Source: Planctomycetota bacterium
Lineage (GTDB): Bacteria > Planctomycetota > B15-G4
Length of the DNA stretch: 64,000 nucleotides
Assembly: GCA_021604805.1 (NCBI GenBank)
Contig: BQJR01000002.1
Location: 828,665 to 892,664, forward strand
Direction: 5' to 3'
Positions 32,862 through 44,810 of this stretch are shown in pieces. A program made the position numbers and the translations under genes. Within the stretch, counting starts at the first letter, position 1. Every line of letters begins with the position of its first letter. The notes beneath the pieces were generated by a model. That model did not search any database, was not told the origin of the DNA, and worked only from the letters and a program-made list of their open reading frames with translations.

Positions 32862-33962
32862 ATGAAACTCGAAACACCACGCGACCTCTTCCTGACCCAC
32901 CTGCAGGCAGCCGCCTCGGTGTGCCCCACGCGCAGCACGCGTCCGATCCTCACGGATGTCTTGGTGAGCGTTGAGGGACAGCGCGTAGAGATCACCGCGA
33001 CCGATGGCGAGATCACCGTTCGCCGCAGCTACGAGCACGAAGGCGTTTCAGGCGAGGGGCAAGCCGCGCTGCCAGCGGGCACGCTGCTCTCTGCCGTGCG
33101 CTCCATGACTTCCGACACGCTCAGCCTCGAGCCGCAGGGCGGCGCGCACGAGCTCACCGGCGGCAAGGCCTACTTCAAGCTGCAGGGTGACGATCCTGAG
33201 CTGTTCCCCGCCGTGCCCGAGGTGAACGCCGAGCGCGGCCTCGAGTTGCCGCTGGGTGACTTCGTGGGGCTCTGCCAGCGCACGATGTTCGCGGCGGCGC
33301 GCGAGATGGGCCGCTACGCGTTCAATGGCGTGCTGCTCGAGGTGGATCCGAAGGAGCTCACGCTGGTTGCCACCGATGGCCGTCGTCTGTCGAAGGCGGC
33401 TTTGGCTGTCGACACCGGGGTGACCGAGCGCTTCAGCGTGGTCGTGCCGCTCAAGGGGCTCCAGCAACTGCAACGTCTGGGCGCATCCGACGACACCCAG
33501 CTGCGCATCGAGTTCCGCCAGACTTTGGTGGCCTTCTCGGTGCCCGGAACCGAGGTGCGCGCGCTGCTCGTGGAGGGCGAGTTCCCCGACTTCCGCGCCG
33601 TGATGCCCAAGGAAGCCGACGTCCCGTCCACAGTCACCGTGGATCGGCAAGAGCTCGCGGGCGCCATCCAGCGCGCCACGATCACGGCCGGCGATGAAGG
33701 GCCCGCCGTGGCGCTCTCGCTCAGCGCCGGCAGCTTGCGCGTGGCGTCACGCCAGGAGGGATTGGGCGAGTCACGCAGCGACCTGGTCGTCGACTACTCG
33801 GGAGACGACGTCGAGATCCGCTTCAACCCACTGTTCCTGGGCGAGTACCTCAAGACCATGCCAGAGACCCAAGTGACCTTCCGCTTCAAGGATCGTGCTT
33901 CGGCAGGCCTGTTCAGCTCGCAGGAGAGTTCGGTCTACGTGGTCATGCCGATCACGTCCTGA
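32862..33962 (+). CDS. dnaN: DNA polymerase III beta subunit (sliding clamp)
   Basis: A 366-residue beta clamp. It begins with a helix and has the three-repeat clamp layout: THLQAAASVCPTRSTRPILTDVLVSV, then MFAAAREMGRYAFNGVLLEVD with ATDGRRLSKAAL, and ends SVYVVMPITS, like the M-P-M/I-R-L end of other clamps. It encircles DNA and holds the polymerase. Position after dnaA is the classic order. The ribosome site (GAAAGGGAAAG) is imperfect. Confidence 0.97.
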   Translation: MKLETPRDLFLTHLQAAASVCPTRSTRPILTDVLVSVEGQRVEITATDGEITVRRSYEHEGVSGEGQAALPAGTLLSAVRSMTSDTLSLEPQGGAHELTGGKAYFKLQGDDPELFPAVPEVNAERGLELPLGDFVGLCQRTMFAAAREMGRYAFNGVLLEVDPKELTLVATDGRRLSKAALAVDTGVTERFSVVVPLKGLQQLQRLGASDDTQLRIEFRQTLVAFSVPGTEVRALLVEGEFPDFRAVMPKEADVPSTVTVDRQELAGAIQRATITAGDEGPAVALSLSAGSLRVASRQEGLGESRSDLVVDYSGDDVEIRFNPLFLGEYLKTMPETQVTFRFKDRASAGLFSSQESSVYVVMPITS

Positions 33963-33990
33963 GCGTGATCGCTCGCGAGGGAGGAGGGCT

Positions 33991-36692
<2,702 letters not shown>

Positions 36693-36768
36693 GGCCCTGC
36701 GTTCGGGGTGCGAGCTGGCGGTTCGCCGGCGGCCGCTCGCCCGCCACGGCCCAGCGTCCCTACGCGAC

Positions 36769-37185
36769 TCAGGCTTCGTCGTCGTCGAGGCGGCTGGGCT
36801 TGTCGGCGCCGCTCTCGGGTTCCCAGTTGGAGTGATCTGCGGGGGTGTCGCGTTCGCGTGGGTCGAGCTCGGGGGCCGTGTCGCTCTCTGAACTCGCGTG
36901 GTCTTCGGTGTCGGTGAACTCGTCGGCTTGCATGAAGTCGACGGGGTCGGCGTCGGCGAAATCGACCGGGGGCGGAGGGAGTTGAGTTCGAAGACTCTCG
37001 GGCGGTTGCTCGTAGCGCCCGTGGAGATCGACCTCGCGGCTGAGGTCGCTGGCCATGGCGCGCAGACGCCCGAGCACCTGCGCGAGCTTGCGCACCACGC
37101 CCGGGAGGTCGCCACCGAAGAGCAACACGGCGCCGCCCAGCAGCACGATCCACTCCAGCGGTCCGATGTTCAGCAGCCCGAGCAT
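36769..37185 (-). CDS. TatA/TatB-like translocase component
   Basis: A 138-residue protein with one N-terminal membrane helix (IGPLEWIVLLGGAVLLFGG), then DLPGVVRKLAQVLGRLRAMASDL, the amphipathic helix of TatA/TatB. The remaining 80 residues are very acidic and disordered. It would form part of the pore for folded proteins. TatA versus TatB cannot be decided. Its ATG overlaps the lptD-like stop by one base, so it is the last gene of the Kdo/LPS-transport operon; tatC is not in the window. Confidence 0.8.
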   Translation of the reverse strand: MLGLLNIGPLEWIVLLGGAVLLFGGDLPGVVRKLAQVLGRLRAMASDLSREVDLHGRYEQPPESLRTQLPPPPVDFADADPVDFMQADEFTDTEDHASSESDTAPELDPRERDTPADHSNWEPESGADKPSRLDDDEA

Positions 37186-39659
37186 CAGCGCACGCGCCCG
37201 AGGCGTTGCAGCAGCGACTCTTCAGAGCGCCCGCCGACGCGCGGCCAGAAGCGCAGCGACACCCGGCTCTCATCGCGGTCACGGTTCGACGAGCTGCCAC
37301 CGCCGATGGTGTTCGTGCCGCGTCGCTGACTCAGCTCGAGGTCCATCATCCAGCACTCGGCGCGCTGACGCAGCACGACGCCGCGCCGCGCGGATTCCTT
37401 GGTGAGCTGGTCGCGCTCGAAGAACACCGCGGTCGTCCAGCGTTGGGTGAGTTCCCACTCCACGCCGGCGCTCACGAAGTTCGAAGCGTGGCGCGCCTTG
37501 TTCTCGGACACGGCGAAGCTCTTGGTCTCGTCGATGCGCGTTTCGTAGCTGAGGAAGGAGCGCTTGTAGCCCCAGCCGTTCGGGTCGATCGTGGCGCGCC
37601 AGCGCACCATGGCTTGGCGCAAGGCGAAGAGGCGTGCGCCCGGCGTCCAGCGCGTGTCCACCACGATGTCGCCCGAGGTGCGCCCTTCATCCTGATCGTA
37701 GACAGCCACGCCACCCGGCGCGTTCACGTCGAGCACGGGGTTGTCGCGGCCTTCATTGGGGTAGAAGGGCACGGACACATCGGTGTCGAGGATCGTCTTC
37801 ACCTGGTTGTCTTGGTGCGTCTGGATGCGGTGCCGGAAGGCGAGCTCGAAGCGCTGCATGAGGTCGAGCTGCTCGACCTCGTCGATCTGCACGAGGTCGG
37901 GCGGACGATCGTTCAGCTCGAACACGCTCAGGTAACCGGCCCGCGGCTCGAGGATCTGACGCACGCCGTCCAGGTTCCAGGTTTCGCTCTGCGCTTCGCC
38001 CGTGCCTGAGTAGGTGCGCGACCACTCGGCGCCGCCGGTGAGCGCGTAGCGCACGTCGCCCGTGCCTTCTTGCGTGGTGTCCACGCCCGTGATCGACGGG
38101 TCGTCGGGCACATCCACGGTGCGATCGAAGGCGGTCACGTCGTAGCCGGCCTTAAGCTGCACGCGGTCGCCGTTCTCCAGGTCGAAGGGCCAGGTGAGCG
38201 AACCCGCAGTGCCCGCGCGCGTGTTGCGACGACTGTCTTCCTGCGGGTCCGGCGACGTGGGGTCCTCGCCCGGCGCGTAACGCACGGCGTCCACGAAACT
38301 CTTCTGCGTGAGCACCGGTTCACCCAAGACGCCGAGGTCGAGCACCTCCCCGGTGCGACGCCACTCGGCGTGCGGCAAGTACTCCGCCTGACTCTGGAAG
38401 TCGTTCAGCCGACCGCGCGCGAGCAGCGAGAAGGCGTTGTTGTCGCTCACGTCGCGGTAGTTGACGTAGGTCTCCTGCTCCTTGCCGATGCGCGACTCGC
38501 TCTCGTAGTACTCGCGCAGGAACTCGGAGTCGCTGAGGTAGGAGAGCTCGATGTCGATGACCTTCTCGTCGTCGAGGCGCGTGCGGTGCTGCAGGTCCAC
38601 GCGCCCGCGCGTCTTGTCTTCGAGCCTCGGCAGCGAGTTCGGCTGGAAGTCCTGGCTCGAGCGGTCGCGGATGTAGGCGCCGAAGAGCTTGCCCTTGCTG
38701 CTCGCCGTCTCGTACTCCCAGGACGGTTCGTAGAACACGCCGCGGTCGGTGTAGTTCGCGAGCATGAAGCCCCAATCGCCCTTCACGGGGCCTTCGACAC
38801 CGAAGGCTTCGGCCACGCGCGACATGGCTTCGTCGGCGTTGCCGCCCCAGATGGTTCTGACCTCGGTGCCCAACCTGCGGCTGCTGCCGATCTCCACGCG
38901 ACGCAGCGGCGGGCGGTCCTTGTCGGTGTTCAGGTGCAGTCCGGGCAGCCAGAACACGGGGAAGCCGCCGACCTCGACCACGTTGCCCGCGGTGTGCAAC
39001 ACCTGACCGTCGAGGGTGTCTTGCAAGGTGGCGCGCTCGGTCTCGAGGTTCCAGTCGGGATCACACGAGGAGCACGTGGTGGCGCGCACGCCGCGCAACT
39101 CGCGCGTGCCGTCGGGATGACGCCGCATCGATTCGAAGTGCACGTAGAGCGAGTTGTTGCCGGTCTTGCTGCGCCAGGTGCCGCGCTCGATGCTGAGCGT
39201 GCCGGTCTGGTTGTCCACGTAGATCGACTCGGCGCCGACCACGCGCTCGTTGGCTTCGTCGAGCGTGACATCGCCTTCGAGGAACAACTCGAGCACGCGG
39301 CTGCCGGGCACGATGTAGCCGGTGTTGCTGCTTTCCGGCGCGGGCAAGCTCGACGCGTCGTCGTCCGTGGAGCCGTCGGCATCACTTCCTGAGGCGCCGC
39401 CGCGCAGCACGAGCACGAGACGTCGCGCCAGCAACAGTCGCGCGCCTTGTTGCACCTCGACGCCACCCTGGAACACGACCACTGTGCGATCGGGTTCGCG
39501 CTCGTCGGTGAAGCCGTGCTGATTGCCCAGCGTGCGCACCTGGATCGGAGCGTTCGACTGCGCGGCGGCGCGCGGAGCACCCCACACGAGCAGCGCGCAC
39601 ACGCCGAGGAGCACCGCGAGCCGAGGCGGCCAGGATTGCTGCGAACGATCAGCCGTCAT
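37185..39659 (-). CDS. lptD: LptD-like LPS-assembly outer membrane protein
   Basis: An 824-residue protein with a signal peptide (RLAVLLGVCALLVWGAPRAAAQS). Residues about 35-240 are an OstA/LptA-like jellyroll domain: RTVVVFQGGVEVQQGARLLLARRLVLVL and VVGAESIYVDNQTGTLSI. The rest is a beta-rich region of alternating aromatic strands, as in the LptD barrel, ending SRVSLRFWPRVG. It would insert LPS in the outer leaflet. It has a CSSC pair but not the four-cysteine pattern of E. coli LptD. ATG 39659 overlaps the preceding gene by 11 bases; the extension to 39728 lies inside that gene and is rejected. Confidence 0.82.
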   Translation of the reverse strand: MTADRSQQSWPPRLAVLLGVCALLVWGAPRAAAQSNAPIQVRTLGNQHGFTDEREPDRTVVVFQGGVEVQQGARLLLARRLVLVLRGGASGSDADGSTDDDASSLPAPESSNTGYIVPGSRVLELFLEGDVTLDEANERVVGAESIYVDNQTGTLSIERGTWRSKTGNNSLYVHFESMRRHPDGTRELRGVRATTCSSCDPDWNLETERATLQDTLDGQVLHTAGNVVEVGGFPVFWLPGLHLNTDKDRPPLRRVEIGSSRRLGTEVRTIWGGNADEAMSRVAEAFGVEGPVKGDWGFMLANYTDRGVFYEPSWEYETASSKGKLFGAYIRDRSSQDFQPNSLPRLEDKTRGRVDLQHRTRLDDEKVIDIELSYLSDSEFLREYYESESRIGKEQETYVNYRDVSDNNAFSLLARGRLNDFQSQAEYLPHAEWRRTGEVLDLGVLGEPVLTQKSFVDAVRYAPGEDPTSPDPQEDSRRNTRAGTAGSLTWPFDLENGDRVQLKAGYDVTAFDRTVDVPDDPSITGVDTTQEGTGDVRYALTGGAEWSRTYSGTGEAQSETWNLDGVRQILEPRAGYLSVFELNDRPPDLVQIDEVEQLDLMQRFELAFRHRIQTHQDNQVKTILDTDVSVPFYPNEGRDNPVLDVNAPGGVAVYDQDEGRTSGDIVVDTRWTPGARLFALRQAMVRWRATIDPNGWGYKRSFLSYETRIDETKSFAVSENKARHASNFVSAGVEWELTQRWTTAVFFERDQLTKESARRGVVLRQRAECWMMDLELSQRRGTNTIGGGSSSNRDRDESRVSLRFWPRVGGRSEESLLQRLGRVR

Positions 39660-42339
39660 CGCGAGGCGCGAACTCCATGTCGGCTCGGGGAATGAACCAG
39701 CGCATCTGGCCGGGCCAGATCTCAACACGCTCCATGCTCATCCATGCGCCCAGCGCAAGGAAGCGACAGTTTCCCTCCAAGCGCAGATGATCCTCAGCGA
39801 CGTCCCACTCGAGTCGGTCGGCTTCGGCGCGCAGATCTCCGCGCTGCAGCGTGACGCGGCCCTCGGCGTGAGCGCTGCGCAGCGAACCGTCCTTGTTCTG
39901 CAGCACCTTCACGCTGGCGCCGGGCTCGGTGGTCAAGCTCGTGAGGCCGCTGGAGTCTTCGCGTTCGATGCGCACGTCGCCGCGCAGCTCGGTGCTGAGT
40001 TGCGCCTCGGTGTGGAACAGTTCCGTGGCGAACATGCGCAGGCTCACGCCGTCTTGATCGCGCTCGGCCGTCACGCCGCCGAAGGCCTCGAGGGTCTCGA
40101 GCGCGCCCGACGCATCGCGCCCGAGCCGGAGTGCGGCCTCGGCCTTCAGCCAGCCGCCGTCGTCGCGCTCGAGTCGGCAGGGTCCGCGCAGTTCGAGTTC
40201 GCCTTCGGCGTCGCGCGCCACGAGGCCTGCGGCTTCGAAGCGGCCCCACTCGGCGTGTTCGCCCGAGACCTGTCCGCGCACGTCCACGCGCTGCTCGGCT
40301 TCGTCCCAACTGAGGTCGCGGCCTTGCACGTCGAGCTGATCGCGAAGCAGCGTGAACTCGGCGGGAGCGTTCAGCAGCGCGCCTTCGGGCCGCTGACGCA
40401 GGCGTAACTCCGGCCCGGCGAGCCGGCTGCCGTCTTGGCGCGACAAGCTCGCGTCGCCGATCAACTCGAGCTCTTGCGCCGGGCCGTGCACGCGCACGAG
40501 CCGCGCTGCGAGCTTGGATCCCTCGGCGTCGAAGCCGGTGACGGGGCCGCGCAACTCGCCGCGCCCGTCGGCGATCGCGGAGCCCTCGTCACCGAACCAC
40601 CAGGTGAGTCCGGCGGGCGCGTGCAACTCGGCGGCACCGCCCGTGTCGTCGCCTCGCGTGGAGAGCACGGCCTCGCTGTGCACATCGGCCTGGCGGCTCA
40701 ACTCGTCGAGCAACAGACCCACGCCGGAGAGACGCAGCGGACCCTGGCGCACTTCGAAAGCACCGGTGAGACGCACGCGTTGGCCCACGCGCTCGAGTTC
40801 GCCGGTGAGCAACTCGAGGTCGTCGTCCCCCTCACGACGCGCCAGCACACGCACCTGACGCTTGGCGAGCACGCGCTGCCAGGCGCCGGCGTCGTCGCGC
40901 CAGAGGTGCAACTCTTGGGCCTCGAAGCGCTCCTCGTTCTCGCCGGATTCGTCGACGCGTTCGATCCAGGCCTTGCCGAGCAGCGCCAGCGAACCGGCCT
41001 CGCGATCCGCCTCGAGCGTGTCGGCGCTCAAGCGCGTGCCGTCCGGCAAGCTGCCGCTGACGGGGCCGAGCAGTCGCGTTTGCGCGCCGATCCACTGCAG
41101 GCCGCGCGGGCTGCTGAGGCGCGCGTTGCGCCAGGCTTCGGGAGCGTCGTGCGCGCCGATCAGTTCCACGTCGTGCAGGATGTTCAGTTCGCGACGGACT
41201 TCATCGAAGCGCAGGTCGGTGCCCTTGGCGTTCAGGCCTTGGTGCGACCAGCGCACGCTGCCGGGGCCGCGCAACACCTCGCCGTCGCGGTGGAGACGCT
41301 CGCATTCGAAACTCGAGAGCGTGCCGTCGAGGCCGATCAGCGCGGCGCGCACACGGCCGCGTGCTTCTTCGAAGTGCAGCGCGCCGCTGTCGTCGCGGCT
41401 GAGGCGGATTTCGTCGGCGGCGAAGCGTCGCGCGCCCTCGCTGGTTCCCTCGCGCAGCTCGGCGCGCCCCACCAGGCTGAACTCGCCGAGGTCGGCGTCG
41501 GCGCGCAACATGTCGGCGCTGAGTGTGTGGCCGAGCTCGTCGCTGCCGCGCACGGGGCCGCGCAACTCGCCGCGTCCGCGCCCACCTTCCGGGAGCTCCC
41601 AGCGCAAGCCGGCTTCGGCGCTGAGTGTGGTGATCGAGGCGGTGACGCTGTCGCGCACGATCACCTCGGCTCGCGAAGCGTAGGTGAGTTCGCGTGTGGC
41701 GCCGTTCCAGAGCAGGTCGTGTCCGCTGAGCGTGAGTTCGTCGCGCGTCCAGACCACGAGCCCGGGGCCGCTCACGGTCTGCGCGCGACGGTCGACATCG
41801 AGGCGGTCGGCGCTGAGCTGCGCGAGGCTGCCGTCTTCGAGCGGGAGTTCGCCGCGCACTTCACCTTCGAGGCTCATCGCGTCGGCGACGAGCTGCGACA
41901 TGTCGAGCCCGAAGCTGTCGCCGAGGCCGCCGGCGCCCGTGTCGAAGCGCCCTTGCAGCGCGCTGAGTTCGCCGAGCGGTTCGCCCGAGAGCTCGTCGAG
42001 GAAGGTGATCAGCGGGCGGTCGACCACGTAGAAGCCGTTCGGGTCCGGGCTGCCGCTCATGATGTGGATGCGGTAGATCGGGCGCTCGACGACGCGGCCG
42101 TCGGGCAGAGTCACCTCACCCGTGACGCTGAACTCCACCTCGCCGAGGTCGATCTGTTCGCTCGTGTTGTCGTCGCGGTCGTGCACGCGCAGGCCGCGTC
42201 CACCGCCACCGCTGCTGCGCTGCACCGTGCCGATCGGTTGCACCGGGTTCGCGCTGTCTTCGGCCAGCAGCACGATGGTCGCGAGGCCGGCGGCGACCAT
42301 CACCACGAAGGTGAGCGTGCGCCGCAGCACGGGATTCAC
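39649..42339 (-). CDS. very large LptC/LptA-like LPS transport protein
   Basis: An 896-residue protein with one N-terminal membrane helix (TLTFVVMVAAGLATIVLLA), like LptC, and then a long beta-rich periplasmic part. At least six segments repeat an OstA-like pattern of 'A-D-x-L-x-x-D ... L-x-G': for example DRLDVDRRAQTVSGPG, DMLRADADLGEFSLVG, DTLEADREAGSLALLG and ADRLEWDVAEDHLRLEG. LptC is usually about 190 residues and LptA about 180, so this appears to be a fused or expanded bridge. GTG 42339 overlaps the kdsC stop (GTGA) and has GGAG 8 bases upstream. Context with kdsC and lptD supports LPS transport; the exact role is inference. Confidence 0.72.
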   Translation of the reverse strand: MNPVLRRTLTFVVMVAAGLATIVLLAEDSANPVQPIGTVQRSSGGGGRGLRVHDRDDNTSEQIDLGEVEFSVTGEVTLPDGRVVERPIYRIHIMSGSPDPNGFYVVDRPLITFLDELSGEPLGELSALQGRFDTGAGGLGDSFGLDMSQLVADAMSLEGEVRGELPLEDGSLAQLSADRLDVDRRAQTVSGPGLVVWTRDELTLSGHDLLWNGATRELTYASRAEVIVRDSVTASITTLSAEAGLRWELPEGGRGRGELRGPVRGSDELGHTLSADMLRADADLGEFSLVGRAELREGTSEGARRFAADEIRLSRDDSGALHFEEARGRVRAALIGLDGTLSSFECERLHRDGEVLRGPGSVRWSHQGLNAKGTDLRFDEVRRELNILHDVELIGAHDAPEAWRNARLSSPRGLQWIGAQTRLLGPVSGSLPDGTRLSADTLEADREAGSLALLGKAWIERVDESGENEERFEAQELHLWRDDAGAWQRVLAKRQVRVLARREGDDDLELLTGELERVGQRVRLTGAFEVRQGPLRLSGVGLLLDELSRQADVHSEAVLSTRGDDTGGAAELHAPAGLTWWFGDEGSAIADGRGELRGPVTGFDAEGSKLAARLVRVHGPAQELELIGDASLSRQDGSRLAGPELRLRQRPEGALLNAPAEFTLLRDQLDVQGRDLSWDEAEQRVDVRGQVSGEHAEWGRFEAAGLVARDAEGELELRGPCRLERDDGGWLKAEAALRLGRDASGALETLEAFGGVTAERDQDGVSLRMFATELFHTEAQLSTELRGDVRIEREDSSGLTSLTTEPGASVKVLQNKDGSLRSAHAEGRVTLQRGDLRAEADRLEWDVAEDHLRLEGNCRFLALGAWMSMERVEIWPGQMRWFIPRADMEFAPRDDG

Positions 42340-42851
42340 TGGAACATCTCCAGCAAAGCGTTCCACTCGCCGCGACCGCGCAGGATGTGTTCCACGAGAT
42401 CGCGCACGGCGCCGTGACCGCCGGCGCTCGGCACCACGAGGTCCACGCGTTCGCGCACATCGCGCACGGCGTCGGCGGGGCAGGCCGACAGCGCCACGCG
42501 CGAGAGCAGCGGCAGGTCGACGATGTCGTCACCCATGGCCGCCACTTGGTCGGCGCTCAGCTCGAAGTGATCCAGGATCTCGGCCAGCGCGGCGGCCTTG
42601 TCTTTGACGTGCTGCCAGATGCGCGGCAGACGCAACTCGCGCGCGCGACGCTCCACGGCGGCGCCGCCGCGGCCGGTGAGGAACGTGCTGTGGTATCCGG
42701 CGTCGCGCCACAAGGCGAGGCCCGCGCCGTCCTTTGTGTTGAAGGCCTTGACCTCGTCGCTGCCCACGCCGAAGAGCACCGTGCCGTCGGTGAGCACGCC
42801 GTCCACGTCGAGCACGATCAGCTTGATGTCGGACAACTCGACCGTGCTCAT
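42336..42851 (-). CDS. kdsC: 3-deoxy-D-manno-octulosonate 8-phosphate phosphatase
   Basis: A 171-residue HAD-family phosphatase of the KdsC type. It has the nucleophile motif VLDVDGVLTDG, then NTKDGAGLALWRDAG, TGRGGAAVERRA and the metal motif MGDDIVDLPLL. It removes phosphate from Kdo-8-phosphate in LPS core synthesis. It lies 52 bases after kdsD and overlaps the LptC-like gene by 4 bases. Confidence 0.93.
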   Translation of the reverse strand: MSTVELSDIKLIVLDVDGVLTDGTVLFGVGSDEVKAFNTKDGAGLALWRDAGYHSTFLTGRGGAAVERRARELRLPRIWQHVKDKAAALAEILDHFELSADQVAAMGDDIVDLPLLSRVALSACPADAVRDVRERVDLVVPSAGGHGAVRDLVEHILRGRGEWNALLEMFQ

Positions 42852-42903
42852 CGCAGACCGACCGCGCGAAGTTCGAGCACGCCTGGGTTGCCGGCGGCTG
42901 TGC

Positions 42904-43914
42904 TCACGACGGCGGACCCCATGCGAGCGCGCGGATCGTGAGCAGGTCTTGGATGTCGAGCAGCCCCACGGGGCGGCCGCTCGGGTCGACCACGGGCACT
43001 TGGTCGATGCGCTTCTCGCGCAGCACGCGCAAGCCTGTGCCCACGAGTTCGTCGGGGCCGAGGGTGGTGGGGTTGCGCGTCATCATCTCGTGGATCGGAC
43101 GCGCCAGCAGCGAGGCGTCGCCCGAATCCGCGCCCTCGAGCAGCGAGCGGCGCAGGTCGCCATCGGTGTAGAGCCCGGCGAAACGGCCTTGCGGGTCGAC
43201 CACGAGCACGGCGCCGGGGCGACCCGGTGTGCGGGTCATGGCCTCGACGGCTTCGGCCAGCGTGCAAGTCTCGGGCACCAGCGGCAGCGCGTCGTCCTTG
43301 CGCATCACTTCGCTGATCAGCATGAGCGAGCGGCCCAGGTTGCCGCCGGGGTGGAAGCGCGCGAACTCCTCGCTCGAGAAGTCGCGCTCGCGCAGCACGG
43401 CCATGGCGAGTGCGTCGCCCAAGGCCAGCATCACGGTAGTGCTCGTGGTTGGCGCGAGGCCGAGCGGGCAGGCTTCGGTCACGTGGCCGTAGTCGAGCAC
43501 GATGTCGGCGTTCTGCCCCAGTGGCGAGCTTTCCGACGCGGTGATCGCGACCACGCTCACGCCCAAGCTGCGCACCGGGCCGAGCAGGCGCAGCAGCTCT
43601 TCGGTGGTGCCGGAGTTGGAGAGCGCCAGCAGCACGTCGCGGCTGGTGACGCGGCCGAGGTCGCCGTGGATGGCCTCGGCCGGGTGCAGGAAGTCGCTGG
43701 GCGTGCCGGTGGAAGCCAGCGTGGCCGAGATCTTGCGCGCGATGATGCCGGCCTTGCCGATGCCGGTGAGCACCACGCGGCCCTCGCAGGCACGCAGCAG
43801 CTCGACCGCGCGCACGAAGTCGCCGTCCAGCGTTTCGGTCATCAGCGCGAGCGCTTGGCTCTCGGCCGCGAGCAGCTCGCGGGCGCCCTGGAGGATCTGG
43901 TCGTCGTCGGCCAC
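42904..43914 (-). CDS. kdsD: D-arabinose 5-phosphate isomerase
   Basis: A 336-residue KdsD. The SIS sugar-isomerase domain has LTGIGKAGIIARKISATLASTGTPS, FLHPAEAIHGDLG, ALSNSGTTEELL and the substrate-binding FHPGGNLGRSL. Two CBS domains follow (LYTDGDLRRSL; VGLLDIQDLL). It makes D-arabinose 5-phosphate, the precursor of Kdo. GTG 43914 is the start. It is the first gene of the minus-strand kdsD-kdsC-lptC/A-lptD-tat run. Confidence 0.94.
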   Translation of the reverse strand: MADDDQILQGARELLAAESQALALMTETLDGDFVRAVELLRACEGRVVLTGIGKAGIIARKISATLASTGTPSDFLHPAEAIHGDLGRVTSRDVLLALSNSGTTEELLRLLGPVRSLGVSVVAITASESSPLGQNADIVLDYGHVTEACPLGLAPTTSTTVMLALGDALAMAVLRERDFSSEEFARFHPGGNLGRSLMLISEVMRKDDALPLVPETCTLAEAVEAMTRTPGRPGAVLVVDPQGRFAGLYTDGDLRRSLLEGADSGDASLLARPIHEMMTRNPTTLGPDELVGTGLRVLREKRIDQVPVVDPSGRPVGLLDIQDLLTIRALAWGPPS

Positions 43915-43971
43915 GCAGAGGCTCGAACAGGGTGGAGGAAGTTCACGACGGGACGCCGCCGAAGCGTTGGC

Positions 43972-43977
43972 TAGAGT
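43972..43977 (+). promoter_or_regulatory. -10-like TAGAGT
   Basis: TAGAGT lies 65 bases upstream of the GTG at 44037, in the divergent gap with kdsD. It fits the TAGAnT pattern seen elsewhere in the window. Confidence 0.35.
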
Positions 43978-44036
43978 AGCGATTCGCTCCGGCCCTCCCC
44001 AGCGAACAGAACCCCCGAGAACGGTCTCCCACGCAC

Positions 44037-44810
44037 GTGATCGAGCAGTACGCGCTCCCCGTCACCTTCATCGCCGTGCTGCTGCTCTCGCTGAGCTGGC
44101 ACGAGGCGGCGCACGCTTGGGTGGCCGACAAACTGGGCGACCCCACGGCGCGCTCGCTGGGCCGCATCACGCTGAACCCGATCAAGCACATGCATCCGGT
44201 GCTCTCGGTGGCCCTGCCAGCCTTCCTCTACCTCGCGAATCTCCCGGTCATCGCGGGCGGCAAGCCGGTGCCGATCAACCCGACCTTCTTCAAGAAGCGC
44301 TCGCGCGACTTCATGCTCGTGGCGCTGGCCGGGCCTGGTAGCAACCTGTTGATCGCGCTGCTCTGCGGTGTGGGTTACGCGGTGTCCGTGAGCACGGGCT
44401 GGATCGGTGGCCATCAAGAGGTCGTGATCGGTCAGGCCGCTCGCATGGGCATGGACCACGTGACGGCAGGTCCGCCCTCCATGTTCGACGACGCCCGCAC
44501 CTTGCTGAGCAACCCCTCGGGCATCGACTCGCTGTTGCAGCTCGCGCTCGTGCTGGGCGCCGCGCTCAACGTGGCGCTCGCGGTCTTCAACATGTTCCCG
44601 CTGCCGCCGCTCGACGGCTCCCGCGTGGTCGGTTGGCTGCTCCCCAACTCGCTGAAGGGCTCGTGGTACCGTCTGGACCGCTTCGGGATCATCATGGTCT
44701 TCGTGGTGATCTTCTATCTGGGTGGGGGTCGGGTGGTTCTTGGCGCGGTGCTTTGGGCGCTCACCTGGCTCACCGTCGGCGTCGACCAACTCATCGCACT
44801 CCTCACATGA
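44037..44810 (+). CDS. site-2 protease family (M50) membrane metalloprotease
   Basis: A 257-residue multi-spanning membrane protein of peptidase family M50B. The zinc motif H22-E-A-A-H26 lies in SLSWHEAAHAWVADKLGD, in the first membrane segment, and the third ligand is in NMFPLPPLDGSRV. ARSLGRITLNPIKHMHPV is the conserved loop. It cleaves substrates within the membrane. ATGA overlap with scpA indicates co-translation, a common pairing. No PDZ domain is present. Confidence 0.92.
   Translation: MIEQYALPVTFIAVLLLSLSWHEAAHAWVADKLGDPTARSLGRITLNPIKHMHPVLSVALPAFLYLANLPVIAGGKPVPINPTFFKKRSRDFMLVALAGPGSNLLIALLCGVGYAVSVSTGWIGGHQEVVIGQAARMGMDHVTAGPPSMFDDARTLLSNPSGIDSLLQLALVLGAALNVALAVFNMFPLPPLDGSRVVGWLLPNSLKGSWYRLDRFGIIMVFVVIFYLGGGRVVLGAVLWALTWLTVGVDQLIALLT

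Noticed and set aside
40435-42417. 660-codon open frame on the plus strand opposite the LptC/LptA-like gene
   Set aside because: Translation is repetitive Ala/Val/Glu/Arg sequence without domain features; the minus-strand frame has a membrane anchor, overlaps and operon context.
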